A stretch of DNA of 64,000 bases from NCBI GenBank assembly GCA_900642245.1, contig CAAAJI010000083.1, positions 105,396 to 169,395 on the forward strand. The letters run 5' to 3'. The notes beneath the pieces were generated by a model. It saw only the letters and a list, made by a program, of their open reading frames with translations. It had not been told where the DNA came from and ran no database searches. This document shows, in pieces, positions 21,819 through 31,738 of the stretch. The translations under genes and the position numbers were made by a program. Numbering within the stretch: the stretch's first letter is position 1; each line of letters begins with the position of its first letter. The stretch comes from Fragilaria radians (Eukaryota > Bacillariophyta > Fragilariophyceae > Fragilariales > Fragilariaceae).

Positions 21819-22934
21819 TTAAGTACACTTTGCGCCTCGGAGAGATTCCACCAAATCCAAAAATGCAACGTCGTTTACGTCTATAAAACCATGTCGTACT
21901 AAAAAGTCAATAATAACGACTCCAACATTTGGTTTCCAGGCATTATTGGAATCATCGGGCAGAATCGGTTCCGTCAGCATTTCAATTATAGATGGGATAG
22001 GGATTTTCTGAAAGGATTCCATCTCACCATCAACAGGTGTGGGATGAAAGTCTTTACTAAGTTCGAGATCAAAGCAAAATAATACATCTCGTTTGATGCC
22101 CCATCGATCTTCATTGTAGCCTGTGTAACTCACAACAGATACTGGATGTGGAGTGACATCACATAATCCTGCCTCCTCTGAACACTCCTTACATATGGCT
22201 TCTCGGGGTAGCATGCCCGCAGCTAGTCCTCCCGCCACAAGACAATCCAAACGACCAGGCCATGTGGACTTTGTAGATGAGCGTCGACCGATCCAAAGGT
22301 GAGTTGGACGGTGTTGTTTTTGTATTCCGTCATTTGTAATATTGTCCACAGTATCTTCACATGTATAGCCATTTAAGAAGACGCCATATGCTGGAACTCC
22401 AAACAGCACTGCTGCAGCTCGTTCCAAGATCAGTGATGGTTTTGCATGAAAGCTTTCACGGACTGCAAACGATTCATCTCTCCATCCATTCAAAGCTGGG
22501 ATGAGATTTTGGCTTCGTGTCTTCCTCAATACCTCTTCAACAGATTGTGATCGTTTTTCAAGGAGGTGCTCATCAAAATCGCTTGGCGATTCTTGGAACG
22601 CGGCATCCAATGATGCATCTAAATGATTGTCGATATTGATATCCTTTGGATCCAAAAGAAAGAGACCATGAGGAGTCATGGAAAAGGTTGACGTGTAGTC
22701 GGTAAGGATCCTTGCGACTTTTGGTAAAACATTTCCTACTGACTTGTTCGCCACTAGGAATGGTATAGTTGTTGCATTACCTGCTTGATTGTTGCTTTGA
22801 ACCCGTTGTAAAAGTCTTTGCGCCACAGTCTCCGAGCTGTACGAAAAAGAGGATGTTCCTGGAATGAAAAATGACAAGCAGAAACTATAGGGAATAATAG
22901 AGAACGATCGACGTTTCGTTTTCTCTTGTTTCAT
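21819..22934 (-). CDS. Nudix hydrolase with N-terminal DUF4743 domain, probably targeted to the plastid or secretory route
   Basis: The first ATG is at 22934, giving 371 residues; the frame is open upstream through a GTG. The protein belongs to the DUF4743-Nudix group (plant NUDT20/24 and the Nudix half of yeast Tnr3), which is linked to hydrolysis of damaged thiamine diphosphate. Visible family marks are GWRDESFAV, LERAAAVLFGVPAYGVFLNG, WIGRRS and LDCLVAGGLAAGM. The Nudix box reads G-x21-G with KECSEEAGL, so Lys replaces the usual Arg of REUxEE and Met sits where the canonical box has Glu. The N-terminus (MKQEKTKRRSFSIIPYSFCL, then FFIPGTSSFSYSS) looks like a signal peptide with an ASAFAP-like site. 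A paralogue lies at 52134-53138. Thiamine-related substrates are inferred from the family only. Confidence 0.85.
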   Translation of the reverse strand: MKQEKTKRRSFSIIPYSFCLSFFIPGTSSFSYSSETVAQRLLQRVQSNNQAGNATTIPFLVANKSVGNVLPKVARILTDYTSTFSMTPHGLFLLDPKDINIDNHLDASLDAAFQESPSDFDEHLLEKRSQSVEEVLRKTRSQNLIPALNGWRDESFAVRESFHAKPSLILERAAAVLFGVPAYGVFLNGYTCEDTVDNITNDGIQKQHRPTHLWIGRRSSTKSTWPGRLDCLVAGGLAAGMLPREAICKECSEEAGLCDVTPHPVSVVSYTGYNEDRWGIKRDVLFCFDLELSKDFHPTPVDGEMESFQKIPIPSIIEMLTEPILPDDSNNAWKPNVGVVIIDFLVRHGFIDVNDVAFLDLVESLRGAKCT

Positions 22935-24475
22935 TGTATACGAAAGATTTTGAAACGTGTCTTCCAGTTCAAGAGATTTTTTACGTACGAGTACGTCAAC
23001 GTTCCGATCAAGGTTTATCTTCTCATTCTTCTTATGATTCTTATGTATCACTATCTACTTCAATGATGCTGTTAATTAGTATAATAACTTCTCCTACAGG
23101 TCAAGAGGAAACAAACTAAGCGAAACCAGAAATGTTTCCCTTTTCCTTCCATCATTCCTCTGCATCAGTAAAATTTTGTGTGATGATGGGTACTTGTGAA
23201 ACTATTTGACAATTTACACCCTGACAAATGTCTATGTAATGCAATTATTGGCACATGGTAGATATAGACAGTCACATATTTGTGTATTTTACAATTTTCT
23301 AGTACACTCTCCTTGATGTGACTTTTTATATCTGTCTTGAATCAATGTTTATTGTCATTGCGCGTAAAATTGAGAGATTGATAACACAAATATTGTACTT
23401 GAGGCCTGGTCTTACTTTGATCTTAATCTATAAATGCTTTTACGTTGATCTCATAGCATTCCTTCTAGCACTAGATGGCAATTCATGTAAGCATTGGATT
23501 TTGCATTCAATCCAATCTCATCCATTCCTGTTATTTTTTCTTCACAGGTTCTACAATCACTGTTGGTTTGAATGTACAGTATGGAAATCATCTAATAAAT
23601 CAAGGACTTTGCTGATGTCATTTTCAATGAATGTTTAGGTGATACTGTTGATAAGAAAGGTTTCGCAACGTTATTGTCAGCCTGCTTTGCAGAGCCTAAG
23701 TAATATGTATTTTATGCAAAGGTCTATTTGATTCATTTATTGTAATGCACACTTTTGATTCCATCTCTTCCCCTTAGGATTATCTTTCACCATCTTCGAG
23801 TTTCCTTTTCTCTTGCAGACTTGAGGTTTCACTATCCTTGATATTAAGCATCGTGTATTTCCCTTTGTACTTGGATTATTAGACAATTGGCTTTCTATTG
23901 GGCCTGCTGCTTCAAGATGAGATATACTTTTTGTACTAGTCGTTTTTGTAAAGAAGAAACTAAAGTAAACGGATTGGAGAATAATTAACTACCATCTAAG
24001 CGGGAACCCGAATCCCCCATTTCAAAATTACACGACAAGGCAGCAAGGATAAGGTAAGGCGGAATATTGGCCTTATAATTGAAAATGCAACAACTGTTTC
24101 ATAATCGCACTTTCTTGGAAAAAATACTGTAGCTTCACGGATATGAAATGACTACATCTTTAATTATGATAGAATAGCCGTTGCCATTGTGATTTATATA
24201 GAGTACAAGCAACAAACATATGCAGTGGATCAATCTCGTATTCACGGTAAAGTTCACGTCATGAGTGTGAAACATCAAATCAGCTTAATGTCCTACCTTT
24301 ACATCCCCCCATCCATTACAATGAAATCTCAATAATCCTTCGTCATAGACATAACGGACATGTATATATGAATACACGTATAATTTGCCCTCTTTCATTC
24401 ACAAGAAACAAAAAGAACTAGAACGCATAACATGAAAACACTGGAAAAGTTTTCTGTCCTCTCATACCCTTGATG
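22935..24475. other. Intergenic region, about 1.5 kb
   Basis: AT-rich sequence between two minus-strand genes. It should include the Nudix promoter near 22935-23200 and the 3' UTR of the RING-PDZ gene near 24400. A plus-strand frame at 23318-23638 has low-complexity hydrophobic composition and no protein-like features. I see no other signal. Confidence 0.4.
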
Positions 24476-25969
24476 TTACCACAATTCAGCAATTACGGAA
24501 GCACGACGCTTCAAGGCTTCTGATACCGATCGATCAGCATTTAATGCTATGGCAATCTTAAAGTCCCCCCGTCGTTTTGCAGAGTCAATCAGGTGTATCA
24601 GTTCAGATGTCCGAGAGACTACTTTTCCATTGATATGAGTCAACACATCACCATTTACTGCGCCCTGTTTCCCGGCATCATAACCCGTGTCCTTGACGAT
24701 GATACGAGGTTGGCCGGGAAGTTCGATTTGAACGTCGCCTGATACCCAATGGCCACCTAACACTGTGGACACATTTGGATTATTTGGTCTTGTTTGTGCA
24801 ACAGCGCCTGAAAATGAGATTGAAATCTTAGAGTAGGCATCCATAACAGTCCCTTGGTACGCTTGGTGAGATTCATCTGCAAACAGAATTTCCATAGTTT
24901 ATTATGACTTCTTACCATCCCAGACATGATCTAGCACTTGCATATCGAATCGTTCGCGTAAATTGATTTCAACAATTTTAGGCATTCTTACAGGAATTGG
25001 GAAAATTTTGTTAAAATGCGCCTGCTTTCTCTTATCTCGTTCAATGGCACGAAATTGCATTAATCTACTTAGTGAAGGAGAAGAAACCGGAGCTACATTT
25101 TTCCCCAAAACCTTACTTATGACCTTGATGTCATGTACATGATGAACCTCCTCTGATTCCTTTACCAATTCCAAAAACGAGGAAGATTGCTTGAAAAGAT
25201 TCCTTTTCGACAGGTTATTGCTATTATTTCTGCTAGTAAGTGGCTTCCTTTCCTTCGGATCTATTGCTGTATCTTGTAAAACAGAACGAAGAATTTGAGC
25301 CGCCTCCAAAAGTTGCTCTATATCGCCACTTGTCATTAAGTCTGTTACGAATATACGCTCCTCTTCATTCAGAAATGCATCCAAGCCATGAAAGAGTGAA
25401 AAATCAATCTTAATTTTGGGTTGTTCTTTCGTGACTCGAGGGGTTGGAGGCTTCGGCATTCGGAAGGAATGGTGTACCCCTTGATCTAAGTCCATTTCAA
25501 ATCCCCACTCTTCATATTCTGCGTCTAAGTTTTGCAATGAACTTCTTTCTAATTTACGGGGAGAGAGTTCGTAGGCACTGTAAAGACCAAAGTATTCCGC
25601 TTCGATTTGTCTCGCTCGTGCTACGGTCGCACGCACTTCTGGTTGTTGAAGCAAATCCTGAAGTTTAAGTTGCGAGGGGGTTAATTTGATGTTTTGATCC
25701 GCATGTCGTATAGTATCCACCTTTCTCAACAACAAGGTATCTCGGATTGTATGTGATAAATCCGATCGGCAGTTCGGACAATGCAACAGAACTTTCACAT
25801 GCTTATTACCATCAGAAGCCTCCATATAATCATCTTTCGAAGACGCTATGAAATTCTGAATGCAAGTCATACAGAAATTGTACCCACATCGAGTTTCACA
25901 TAACACGGGGTGATCAAGGTCTGTTTTCTGCATCTCTTCTGAACAGAGAGCACATTCTTCTATTGACAT
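24476..25969 (-). CDS. RING-like (all-Cys) and PDZ domain protein, joined across a 39-base intron
   Basis: Two open frames (25969-24902 and 24895-24476) are best read as one gene. A GTAAGA donor at 24915 and a TTTGCAG acceptor ending at 24877 join 25969-24916 to 24876-24476 in frame and give 484 residues. The N-terminus has a zinc-finger of RING type with four Cys pairs: CALC, CETRC, CMTC and CPNC (residues about 7 to 70). The usual His is absent, so it is a C4C4-like variant with an insertion before the last pair. RING fingers usually act as E3 ubiquitin ligases. The middle is charged and contains DLDQGVHHSFRMPKPPTPRV. The last 80 residues resemble a PDZ domain (GAVNGDVLTHINGKVVSRTS, then a helix and IAIAL). 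If the short intron is not used, the two frames would be separate proteins. Confidence 0.65.
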
Positions 25970-26558
25970 GATTGCTTCTACTATTGATCCTGATCGTTAA
26001 CGTTCAAAGTTACAATTGAATTCTTGACAGCTCCCGCCGGTCTTGCAAAATTTTTCTGCGCGTGTCGCTGAAGACCTCGAAAAACTAAAAACTATGTAAA
26101 TCTTAGTATAGTTTATACTGAACATGAAATGTTCCTATATATGCTTCGATTTCTTAAGAGTTCTGAACTTTTATCAGGGAATGGATGTTACTTAACCGCC
26201 AAATTTCCAACGATGGACTTGAGCCATTGGATCGCAAAAATTCCAATTTTGTACTGTACTTGAGACCACGACTACAGTTCCAAATAATCCGATTGATAAT
26301 GTGATGTATTTCTGGCGTCATAATGTCGTCACCGACGTCAATCATGTTCTCATTAGACGGGTGACGTGTTTAGTTTTTTGTGACTGAAGTGCAATCTGTT
26401 TTTCCATGTGGTCGGAAGATTTTGTTCGAAAGTCACTTTTGAAAAGTTCTTCTTCCAATATAACCATCAACAAGGACACAAAGATCTAGTCTTTTTCAAT
26501 CTGTGGGATATAAATTAGAAAATTTGTGATTTCATCTTCTTCACTCTTGATTAAGGTC
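25970..26558. promoter_or_regulatory. Divergent promoter region
   Basis: About 590 bases between the RING-PDZ gene (minus) and the plastid-type gene (plus). The two genes start in opposite directions, so both promoters must lie here. I see no clear TATA box or repeated motif. Confidence 0.4.
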
Positions 26559-27167
26559 ATGGGCTCTCACACACGACTTATGGCTCATATTTTACTAATT
26601 TGTATGACACTCCGAGTGTCAAGTTCGTTTGCTGTGCATGGGAAATATCGACATCGAGATATCCGCCTATTCGATGTTGAAGAGGAGCCTGAAGTAAGTC
26701 TAACTGCATCGACATCGGCATTTCTTGGTTTGGATGAGCATTTCGTGGCATTCCCCAATAGGGTATACGAAGCAACGGAGATTGTAGACCTATGCATGAA
26801 TGCGCTCCTCCAAAATGAGGAACCATATGCCAATGCTGGATTGGAGGTATGCTGGAATTTTTCTTCCGATCGTTGTCGAGCAGCACAGGGATCAAGTTTT
26901 GAAAGCTTTCTTCGTTTTTCTCAAAACCCCATCTTTGGAAGCATGGTGAATGCTGAATCTTGGTCTGTCAAATCGACAGGTCCAATTATACCGGGGACGC
27001 AAACTCGAGGAGCGATGCAAACTGTCTTGACAGAGGTCATACCTGCCAACGGCAGAACGCGAGAATTCCTTTGGACCTTACAAAGAGAACGTCGACCACC
27101 TCGACAGGATTGTTGGTTGATACATGAATGCATCTTTAAGGATGCAGCTTATTTGCAGACGTTGTGA
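26559..27167 (+). CDS. Probable plastid-targeted protein of unknown function, 202 residues
   Basis: The first ATG is at 26559; the frame is open upstream through a GTG. The N-terminus (MGSHTRLMAHILLICMTLRV, then SSSFAVHGK) is a signal peptide followed by a Phe, the ASAFAP-like arrangement of diatom plastid proteins, and then a basic stretch. The mature part starts with an acidic region and contains TEIVDLCMNALLQNEEPYAN, followed by VCWNFSSDRCRAAQG. It ends in strand-like segments (FLWTLQRERRPPRQDCWLIH). The layout, a helix pair then a curved sheet with buried Trp, is like NTF2-fold proteins such as the DUF4864 group of plastid proteins. The resemblance is weak and is only a suggestion. Confidence 0.65.
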   Translation: MGSHTRLMAHILLICMTLRVSSSFAVHGKYRHRDIRLFDVEEEPEVSLTASTSAFLGLDEHFVAFPNRVYEATEIVDLCMNALLQNEEPYANAGLEVCWNFSSDRCRAAQGSSFESFLRFSQNPIFGSMVNAESWSVKSTGPIIPGTQTRGAMQTVLTEVIPANGRTREFLWTLQRERRPPRQDCWLIHECIFKDAAYLQTL

Positions 27168-27371
27168 TTAGAAAAATGAAAATGTTCAATAAGGCTACAG
27201 ATCTGTGGTCAAAATAGACGTAGAGAAAAAAATGTTATTGTTAAGTTTGTGATATCTTCAATTAAAGCCTTTGAATTTAATGTAGAAATTCAAAACATTG
27301 GGAAAAGAGAAACTGCTCTTGGATGTAAATTACTAACGTGGACGAATAAAAACATGTGTTGATAAAATAGA

Positions 27372-28433
27372 CTATATTTGTTTCTGCAACTTCAGATTCA
27401 GCCAATCAAATATAATGTTCACTCCTTTTTGAGATGTTTCGTGATGCGCCATTAATCCATGATCTCCTTCTGGAATAATCGACATGGTCTTATCTTGAAG
27501 CTGTAGATTATTCATGAATTCTCTTACACTCTCCACTGGAATGACATGATCCTTACCACCAACTAGGATCATTAGTGAGGGTACGTCCTCGAGAGTTAAT
27601 TTTGCACTGCCCTGAGAAGTCTTTTGTTGGTCATCCCTGATTTTCTGAGATGTCAAGTCAAGCAACATCTTGGAGGTTGCCAATGGCCAATGACCTTCAA
27701 AGTTTCGGGTAGATAATGGTGGACAAGCATATTGAGTAGGGTCTTCATAAGGTGTTAGAATTCCAAGGGAAGGGACGACACACGACAACATTCGAAGTCC
27801 CAAAACAAGATACGGAGGTGGAATGGCATTCGATGCAATCCCAACCGCAGGACAAATCATAACTACGCCTAGAAAGCCATGAAAGAGAGATGTTTTATCA
27901 CTCTGTTGTTGAGATATACTTTGAGCAGCATAGGCAACTAACGTCCCACCTAATGAATTTCCACAAAGAGCAAATGGGATTTTTTGTGTATCTGAATTGT
28001 CATTGACAGTATTAAGTACATGATATACAAAGGCTTCTACTTGCTGGACAAGTCGATCAAAATTCGAACAGAGTGATCGTCTACCCGTAGAAAGTCCATG
28101 ACCCTCCAATTCAAGGACACACAATTTCCAATGGTGTTCCTGACAGGCCATGGCAAGATGTTGTACAGTCCATGTTTCCGCGGATTCACATATTCCATGA
28201 ACGTAGCAAAGGATGGGCCATGTTGAGTCGTCCGTTCGATCGTCGTTTGGAGAATTGACGAACCATTCGACATTCAACTGTGGATTGTCCCAACCAGTCC
28301 ATAATCCCTTTGCATGAAATACAAAGGGTGACCGAAATTTGGCACTAATCAGCTTTGGTTCAGTAGAGCAACAAGTATTTCCTGATGAAAATGCTAAATT
28401 ATCATATACGTATGGTCGAGGATTGGTTGACAT
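27372..28433 (-). CDS. Alpha/beta hydrolase, monoacylglycerol-lipase-like (S33 family)
   Basis: Starts at the ATG at 28433 and gives 353 residues. It is a serine hydrolase of the monoglyceride lipase/lysophospholipase group. The oxyanion-loop region reads CYVHGICESAETW. The strand DGHGLS-like segment is LEGHGLSTGRRS. The nucleophile elbow is CGNSLGG, with Ser in a G-x-S-x-G motif near residue 160. The acid lies in VGGKDHVIPVES, and the His in PEGDHGLMAHHE near residue 330. All three triad residues are therefore present. There is no clear signal peptide, so the enzyme is probably cytosolic or on lipid droplets. The substrate class (monoacylglycerol or lysolipid esters) is inferred from the family. 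It converges on the plastid-type gene with a 204-base gap. Confidence 0.88.
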   Translation of the reverse strand: MSTNPRPYVYDNLAFSSGNTCCSTEPKLISAKFRSPFVFHAKGLWTGWDNPQLNVEWFVNSPNDDRTDDSTWPILCYVHGICESAETWTVQHLAMACQEHHWKLCVLELEGHGLSTGRRSLCSNFDRLVQQVEAFVYHVLNTVNDNSDTQKIPFALCGNSLGGTLVAYAAQSISQQQSDKTSLFHGFLGVVMICPAVGIASNAIPPPYLVLGLRMLSCVVPSLGILTPYEDPTQYACPPLSTRNFEGHWPLATSKMLLDLTSQKIRDDQQKTSQGSAKLTLEDVPSLMILVGGKDHVIPVESVREFMNNLQLQDKTMSIIPEGDHGLMAHHETSQKGVNIIFDWLNLKLQKQI

Positions 28434-29395
28434 CTTTGACCCGTTTCAATCATATCCTAAGAATTCTTTGTTCCCAATCAATTTCTACCAGTACCGTAAC
28501 CAGTTCCCAGAAAAAGCCTTTAGATTCATTCAAATGGGTTAAAACACGAACTAGAGAATAATATGAATCTCATCCTCCCTAAACGACTTAATTGTTCAAG
28601 TCTTGCTTGAAAACTATCATTGACCTGCAAAACCCAAAAGTTGCATTTTGCTTCACCTGTGCATATTTTATATTGCTTTTGTCTTGGGCAATAGTTGATC
28701 TGCTCCAAATACCATTCAATAAATTGTAGAAGGTAGTCTTACTTATTCTTAAACATCCACAGTTCCCAAAAATTGTGACCCAAGAAAAACAGTTATTTTC
28801 TTTCCCATAATTTACGCTTACTGCTTTCATGCTAAGGGGGGGGAGGTAGCAAAGTCACACTTTCTGTGCATTCAAAGTGAAGAAACGCTGTTGAGGTTTT
28901 CTCATAAGCTCAAATTCATCAAAAATCTTAGTATGTTTGGGCACAGGCGTTTGTTTTCCTATTTCTAGAGGTTGAGAAGGAACTCGGATGCTGTGAGATT
29001 AGGAATTCAGTAATAATTTTATCTTAGGTAATGGATTCATATTTACCACATTGATAAAACATTAGCTTTGGATTAGACTTGAGAGATCAAGGAAATAATA
29101 ATGCATAGATGACGAAAGAAGATAAGTTGGATTTTCTGATAACAAAGGATTAGAGTATACTGAATACTTAAGGAAAAGCTTAATCATCCTCGCTGGAAAC
29201 CATCGGTTGCTACGCAAGTAGTTAAGTCACATCAAAGTACCTGCTTACGGGACCTCAAAGTCAGAGCCCCTATGAATAATTGAAATATTCCAGATTTATT
29301 GCAACCTTTGACTGAAAAGGAGATTACAAAATACGAAATTGCTGAGTTTGTGGCCTCGATTTTCGATTAATAAATTAAGTCCTATACTTAATGTT
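28434..29395. other. Intergenic region, about 1 kb
   Basis: AT-rich sequence upstream of the lipase gene and downstream of a small hypothetical gene. A G-rich run (AGGGGGGGGAGG near 28836) is the only obvious feature. Short open frames on both strands lack protein-like composition. Confidence 0.4.
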
Positions 29396-29806
29396 TCAAG
29401 GAATATGGGCCGTGCCTGGAGAAACTTTTGGGAATCGTGGTGCAGGCGGAAGTGGTCGTCCAAGCGGAAGGGGTCTTTCTGCTTTCATGATGAGGCTGGA
29501 TTGCCATTTAGAACTCGAATAATTGAAGACTAGTTTCTTATCGTACTCTGAAACAACAATTTCGTCTTTTTCGTAAGGTATGGGAATGAATCCTCTTGCT
29601 TTTGAGAGGAAGGGTATTAGTGATGTGCTACGATTTGACTCTGATGCAGAGCTACAAACGTTTAGCTCCAAAGATGTCTCCTTTATATGGTATAATTCGA
29701 TAGGGTCCGTTTTGTTGAGAGCCTTCAAGGTCTCGCTTTCTCCATGATATCTTGAATTGGCTTCGATTGTTGATGGAGGAGGACTTTTCTCGTAGCTACG
29801 TGTCAT
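29396..29806 (-). CDS. Small hypothetical protein, 136 residues
   Basis: The open frame reaches a TTG at 29887, but the first ATG is at 29806. The protein begins MTRSYEKSPPPSTIEANSRY and is Ser-rich and charged. It includes RGFIPIPYEKDEIVVSEYDK and ends in a Pro-rich tail (RPLPLGRPLPPAPRFPKVS). No signal peptide, membrane segment or known domain is visible. Codon and amino-acid composition are better than in the surrounding frames, which supports a real gene. The Pro-rich tail could bind SH3- or WW-type domains, but this is only a guess. Confidence 0.4.
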   Translation of the reverse strand: MTRSYEKSPPPSTIEANSRYHGESETLKALNKTDPIELYHIKETSLELNVCSSASESNRSTSLIPFLSKARGFIPIPYEKDEIVVSEYDKKLVFNYSSSKWQSSLIMKAERPLPLGRPLPPAPRFPKVSPGTAHIP

Positions 29807-31738
29807 TTTTGTAAAAATTGTACTAAGATTTTTGTCGCATCTGTCAGGGCGTACTTGAGACGTGCGCCTATAATAAGCCGTACGCAATGTAACGTTCGAT
29901 TAAAAATCTTGATGACTGCGGATTCACAATGGTACTGAAGTGTATCTTTTCTACGGTCTGAGACGATTATCAGATCCTATTTCTCTTATTTTTTATATCA
30001 ATTCGTTGGATGCAAATGCATCCTCCATTGATTTTTTTCTCAGGCCCAAACTGCACGTCTCTATACATTATTACCACGATGTTGACAAAATATATACAAT
30101 TGATTGTCTCTGCTTCTTTTCTTATATTTTTTAGCATCAATCAGTATGTCTCATGATGTGCGTCAAATGTAATGAAGTCTCACTCTCACTCAGCTTTCCC
30201 TCTGCAAGTTTTGGCTTTCCATTTGAAATTCAAAATCACTTTGAGAGTTTGCAGGCTTTTCTTTTTTCGATTCCTGTCTTTAATTGTTGACTTTTTGCTA
30301 ACTCTCCTAGCTATCAAGAGCTAAGGTATTCTTATCCCCATGCTATTTTACCTTATTTGTAAGGTTATGGATATGCTAATTTGCTCCAGTTAGATAGTGG
30401 CTCTGAAAAACATCTAATTTGGTTAGAATTTTGTTTATGCTATGACGTTACCATCATAACTTACAATGATCACATACATAAGAGTTATGTGGCATTTTTA
30501 ATATGTATCATTTCTTTTGTCAAATCATAATTTTGACTCTTCCCCTTCCTATGGATATTAAGAGCTGCCAAACCTCTCTATGAGCTTGCTCCATATTTCA
30601 AACATCCCTTCATTTATTCTCTCTTCAAAAGTACTTTTTTTATGCATGTACCCTGTAATTTCTTTCCCCAAAAAGGTGTATTCAATATCAAATGTTTTGG
30701 TTAAAAGTGATTCAATTCTTATTGTTATCTTTGATGTGTTGAAAAGGATAAATGGTCAACTTAGCAATCTAGAAAGAGACGGTCAACAATTCACAAAGAC
30801 AACAGCCATATGGCTAAAATCTGATTCATTCTTTCCCTGAAGGTAGAAAAAGGCTTAGGAAATGAAGTAAAATTCAATTTCTTAATTTGCGTAGCATGAA
30901 TAACATGGCTATTCTGAGGAAAAGTGTGAGATTTTCTCTTTCTTTCTGTACGTTCTAAATTCTACCAGATTGGTACTTGTTGAAGAAATCATGAAGGAGC
31001 AATACCCTAAACTACAATGAAGTTGAGACTCATGTCTTCAACAGGAATTGATCCTATAGATGTAGTTTTTCTATTGGTATAATTGTCCTTATAAAATCTA
31101 TAATGCTCATTGGTGCCGATAAGAAATAAACAATATATCTGACGATTACGTCCTTCATTTGATAAATCTTAAGCTCAATAATGTCGACTCAAGTTTTTGC
31201 ATGCTTTCAAGGAAATCTCTAATCCTTATTAACGTCTTTGAACAATCATCATCATAGATATGTTTATTGACGCAACGATGACACGGTGATTGTGAGCATT
31301 CATTCCTTTTTCTTTCACTTTTTTATGGACAAAATTGATTGGTAAGCATCTTCCAAACCTGATATTCCTTATTCAGGGCATGTAAAGAAAGTTAAAAAAT
31401 TCTAGACTGGCTACAGACAAGATTAGGATGTGTAGTCAGTTAACATCAGTTCCGAAATAAATTGCTGCTTATGCAAAATCATTCACTAGGAGTTTATCTC
31501 ATTCTCGTCATCATAGTAAGGTAGACGGTGAGAAAACCAACATTGTCCTTCAAACTAATAGTAATCAAAAAATAAGTGTCTTCGATATGATGAATTGAGT
31601 TTCTCAAATAAGGCATTCACTAAATGAGATAATTTCAATTAAGCGTTCCATCCAAAAGAAATAACCGTAAACAAAATGTTGAGACCTTTCAGCAAAGGTT
31701 AAGGCATAGTGTTGGATCTATTCGTTCCTCCTCAAGCA
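29807..31738. other. Intergenic region, about 1.9 kb
   Basis: AT-rich sequence with many stops. A plus-strand frame at 30580-30840 is short and low in complexity. The end near 31700 is probably the 3' UTR of the EDRF1-like gene. I see nothing else. Confidence 0.4.

Noticed and set aside
22932..23051. An N-terminal extension of the first Nudix protein from a GTG
   Set aside because: GTG is not a usual start in nuclear genes, and the first ATG directly precedes a good signal peptide.
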